From contig DDRA01000042.1 in assembly GCA_002343545.1 (NCBI GenBank), positions 7,369-15,955 of the forward strand: 8,587 nucleotides of DNA, in the 5' to 3' direction. The DNA is from Bacteriovoracaceae bacterium UBA2428. GTDB taxonomy: Bacteria > Bdellovibrionota > UBA2428. Below are positions 6,992 through 8,587 of this stretch, one piece after another (position 1 is the first letter of the stretch; each line of letters begins with the position of its first letter). Below the pieces are notes generated by a model. The model saw only the letters and a list, made by a program, of their open reading frames with translations, ran no database searches and had not been told where the DNA came from. The translations under genes were made by a program, and so were the position numbers.

Positions 6992-7254
6992 CGGCACACC
7001 GCGGGTTTCAGCTCTGTACCGGCCGTTTGTCCTCCGCCGGCCGAGGCCCAACAATCCTCCGTATTGTCTCCGCACGGCATGGCGGCTTGGATCCGGGGAG
7101 CCAGGTCGCAAACCCATAAATAGAAGAGATTTCGACGGATAACCCCAAACATGGCCATAAACACCAATGACGCGACGAGAGTTACGAGAACGTATTCAAC
7201 GGCCGCCTGACCGTTATTTCCCTTTTTTATCAATGACTTGAGTTGGTTTGTCAT
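6988..7254 (-). CDS. Flp/TadE-like pilin (short prepilin)
   Basis: The 88-residue product has a prepilin architecture. A short basic leader (K6, K10, K11) ends in Gly15, followed by QAAVEY with Glu at +5 and Tyr at +6, then a hydrophobic helix (about 22-38). Glu5 next to Tyr6 is typical of the Flp pilin family processed by a TadV-type peptidase, while TadE pseudopilins have the related G-x-x-x-VEF/Y pattern. Mature length would be 73 residues, a little longer than many Flp pilins. The C-terminal part carries four cysteines (49, 61, 68, 87) that could form disulphides outside the cell. No Tad secretion genes (tadA, rcpA, tadB/C) are in the window. Its stop overlaps the start of the glycosyltransferase in ATGA, implying co-translation. 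No strong ribosome binding site precedes ATG 7254. Flp-like or TadE-like cannot be decided by eye. Confidence 0.82.
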   Translation of the reverse strand: MTNQLKSLIKKGNNGQAAVEYVLVTLVASLVFMAMFGVIRRNLFYLWVCDLAPRIQAAMPCGDNTEDCWASAGGGQTAGTELKPAVCR

Positions 7255-7327
7255 GCTGTTGTTTGACGGGGTGATGCGGTCTTCCTTGGCTTTAGGGGGC
7301 CGCCTCAGCTAAACTATAGCTTAACAA
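7255..7327. promoter_or_regulatory. 73-base divergent region between pilin-like gene and MBL-like gene
   Basis: The longest gene-free stretch in the window separates two divergent transcription units and should contain both promoters. The left part (7255-7300) shows nothing clear. The right part is AT-richer and holds a small dyad (7307-7321) and a -10-like hexamer on each strand. For the plus strand, TTGGCT (7286-7291) and TAAACT (7310-7315) are 18 bases apart, but both are weak matches. Neither gene has a recognisable Shine-Dalgarno sequence here. Confidence 0.45.
7307..7321. repeat. Short perfect dyad AGCTA-N5-TAGCT
   Basis: Five-base arms AGCTA (7307-7311) and TAGCT (7317-7321) flank a five-base spacer. 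The dyad overlaps the candidate -10 element for the pilin-like gene and lies just upstream of the MBL-like start codon, a position that would suit a repressor site. Arms this short can arise by chance, so function is unproven. Confidence 0.3.
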
Positions 7328-7343
7328 ATGGAAGATGAGTCAG
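7313..7343 (-). promoter_or_regulatory. Candidate sigma70-type promoter for the pilin-like gene
   Basis: On the minus strand, TATAGT (7318-7313) is one base from the -10 consensus. CTGACT (7343-7338) matches four of six -35 positions. The 19-base spacer is longer than ideal, and the -35 lies inside the divergent coding region. Transcription would start near 7306 and give a leader of about 50 bases before ATG 7254. Weak evidence. Confidence 0.22.
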
Positions 7344-8014
7344 GGACGAACCTCACGATTTTGAGCCCAAGTATGGGGCTCCTACATGTTGACCCCAAGA
7401 AGGCAGACCTGGATACGCAAGGACGCTCCGCGCTCCTCGTGGCGCCCGTTCGTGCCGACACGGAAACTCTCGCGGCGATTTCCGAGTGGGCCGCTTCCTC
7501 TCAGGCCCCGATTTTTTGTCTGCCGAAGGACATCGAACGTCTCGAGGCCGATGGCTTTGGGAACTATCGATTTCTGAAGCTCGACGGTTATCGCGAAGTT
7601 GATTTTCAGGGTGGGACCTTGGAATTTTTCCCGGCGAAACGCGTCGAAAATCGCTCCGGTCTTCAAGTCGTGGCTCGTCAGATCCTGAGCCAGCTGGGCC
7701 TTTATCGATCGGACTCTTTCCACGTCCGTATTTGGCCGGAACGTGAACGCCCGGTCTTGGTTTTGGCGCACGCCAATCTGGACGCGGTCGAAGCGACGGT
7801 CCTGCGCGGCACCGAAAAGCCTTCGCTCGCGATCGTCTTGGACAACCAATCCGATTCGGCAAGTCTCGAACGGCTCTCGCGCGCCCTGGGCGGAGTCGCC
7901 ATCAAGCGTCGTAACGAATTGAGTGGGCTTATCGAAACGATGCCTTCCGATCCTTCGTTGGAGAGATCGCGCCGTCGAGAGATCGGTTTGTGGGCGGCCA
8001 GCGGGGATCGCTGA
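7328..8014 (+). CDS. Metallo-beta-lactamase-fold-like protein lacking metal ligands (putative pseudoenzyme)
   Basis: The 228-residue protein has no signal peptide and should be cytoplasmic. Its first half follows the order of elements in UlaG/Lactamase_B_2-like metallo-beta-lactamase-fold hydrolases: a strand ending LHVDP (19-23), a strand ALLVAPVRADT (35-45) where active members have L-x-TH-x-H-x-DH, a helix, PIFCLP (61-66), GFGNYRFLKLDGYREVDFQG (76-95), and FFPAKR (100-105) where active members have a P-A-x-H motif. All histidines are replaced (P40, R42, T45, K104/R105); only D44 of the first motif remains. VLVLAHANLD (143-152) may correspond to the strand that normally ends in GD. So the fold assignment is inference from pattern, and catalysis by bound metal looks impossible. 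The start at 7328 has an in-frame TAA two codons before it but no Shine-Dalgarno; ATG 7373 is an alternative. It overlaps the TlpA-like gene by 25 bases. Confidence 0.72.
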   Translation: MEDESGTNLTILSPSMGLLHVDPKKADLDTQGRSALLVAPVRADTETLAAISEWAASSQAPIFCLPKDIERLEADGFGNYRFLKLDGYREVDFQGGTLEFFPAKRVENRSGLQVVARQILSQLGLYRSDSFHVRIWPERERPVLVLAHANLDAVEATVLRGTEKPSLAIVLDNQSDSASLERLSRALGGVAIKRRNELSGLIETMPSDPSLERSRRREIGLWAASGDR

Positions 8015-8547
8015 AGCTCGTCGCGTTAGCGGCTGGAGCTTTCATTATTCTGGCCGCCATTTTGTGGCAGCCCTTGCGCTATCTCGTTTTGGGCGACCCC
8101 AATGTCTCGGCACGTATCGGACAAGAGCTGCCGGCGCTTAGCCTAGAAGACCCAAGTGGCCGAACCTTGACTCTCGCGGAAGTCGCCCGCGAAGCGACCG
8201 GAGGGCGAGACTCAAAGGCGCTCTTTATTCTGTGGGCAACTTGGTGTGAGCCCTGCGTTCGAGAGCTCCCGCTTCTCCAGGAAAATCAGAAGCGCTTTTC
8301 GGATAAGGGCTATGGCCTCGTCTTGATCAATTACGACGGGCCTCCCAAAGAAAAGACGGTTCCCGAAGTTCAGGCTTGGCTCATCACCCAAAGCGTCAAG
8401 ATTCCGACGCTCTTTGATTTTGGCTCGAAGTTGATCGACGCCTGGTCGATCGAGGCTTTGCCTTTCTCGTTCGCGACGGACGGAAAAGGCGCCGTGAACT
8501 GGGCCCATATGGGCTACATGGACTGGAATAGCATCGAGCTTCCCTAG
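7990..8547 (+). CDS. TlpA-like membrane-anchored thioredoxin-fold protein
   Basis: This 185-residue protein has one N-terminal hydrophobic segment (about 9-27), likely an uncleaved anchor, and a periplasmic thioredoxin domain of the TlpA/AhpC-TSA type. The active site is WATWCEPC (82-89; Cys86 and Cys89), preceded by the KALFILW strand. The cis-proline is in ALPFSF (Pro158). LGDPNVSARIGQELPALSLEDPSG is the usual entry region, and VPEVQAW belongs to the family insertion. TlpA-like proteins reduce disulphides in the periplasm, for example in cytochrome c maturation or for other Cys proteins; the partner here is unknown. GTG 7990 is the first possible start in this frame and leaves the anchor intact; GAGAG lies a few bases upstream. 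The chain ends soon after GYMDW, so the last helix seen in many relatives is short or absent. It is likely translated with the MBL-like gene. Confidence 0.9.
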   Translation: MGGQRGSLKLVALAAGAFIILAAILWQPLRYLVLGDPNVSARIGQELPALSLEDPSGRTLTLAEVAREATGGRDSKALFILWATWCEPCVRELPLLQENQKRFSDKGYGLVLINYDGPPKEKTVPEVQAWLITQSVKIPTLFDFGSKLIDAWSIEALPFSFATDGKGAVNWAHMGYMDWNSIELP

Positions 8548-8587
8548 CGCTTTAGGGGTGCTTGGATTCCCCCACCAACTGGCCCGC
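8548..8587. other. 40 bases after the TlpA-like gene
   Basis: GGGG (8555-8558) and CCCC (8569-8572) could form a four-base stem, but no T-run follows, so no terminator is called. On the minus strand the frame that would stop with TAG at 8546-8544 is open to the edge of the window, as is the frame stopping with TAA at 8554-8552. The end of a convergent neighbour could therefore lie here. Confidence 0.3.

Noticed and set aside
6992..7117. 42-codon N-terminal extension of the ArnT-like glycosyltransferase
   Set aside because: It re-reads the pilin-like gene in another frame, is Arg/Gly-rich, and precedes the natural start at the first membrane helix.
8555..8573. GGGG/CCCC stem after the TlpA-like gene as a terminator
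   Set aside because: The stem is only four base pairs with a ten-base loop and no following T-run.

Overview
The window is a very compact stretch of bacterial chromosome. Nine coding regions leave only about 170 non-coding bases. The organism looks Gram-negative: it has a signal-peptide protein, a membrane-anchored TlpA-type thioredoxin, a GtrA-type flippase domain and an ArnT-like glycosyltransferase. GC is moderately high by eye, and C or G is common at third codon positions. The gene style would fit a Bdellovibrionota or 'delta'-type lineage, but that is a guess; no rRNA or other marker gene is present. I see no tRNA, rRNA, CRISPR array, insertion sequence or phage gene.

Layout from left to right. 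(1) 2-1784, plus strand: the C-terminal part of a polytopic membrane protein that looks like a glycosyltransferase, then a GT2 polyprenyl-phosphate glycosyltransferase fused to a GtrA membrane domain. The two overlap by 59 bases. (2) 3981-1781, minus strand: an MGAT/TMEM68-like lysophospholipid acyltransferase, followed 11 bases later by a 470-residue exported protein of unknown function. (3) 4026-5522, plus strand: glycerol kinase (glpK), divergent from the acyltransferase across 44 bases. (4) 7254-5519, minus strand: a small Flp/TadE-like pilin, joined through an ATGA stop/start overlap to an ArnT/PMT-like integral membrane glycosyltransferase. (5) 7328-8547, plus strand: a protein that resembles a metallo-beta-lactamase fold with its metal ligands replaced, overlapping a TlpA-like thioredoxin. 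Transcription therefore alternates ++ / -- / + / -- / ++.

Two themes link the genes. The first is the envelope: lipid-linked sugar synthesis and use (GT2-GtrA and two polytopic glycosyltransferases), glycerolipid metabolism (glycerol kinase makes glycerol 3-phosphate; the acyltransferase uses a glycerolipid-type acceptor), a pilin and a periplasmic thioredoxin. The second is packing. Both convergent gene pairs end in interleaved stop codons inside a four-base CTAR (CTAG at 1781-1784, CTAA at 5519-5522), and a third CTAG sits at the end of the last gene. No conventional terminator fits between these genes.

The observations most worth a second look are the apparent catalytically dead metallo-beta-lactamase homologue paired with a thioredoxin, the pilin-glycosyltransferase coupling, the repeated four-base tail-to-tail overlaps, and the unidentified exported protein.
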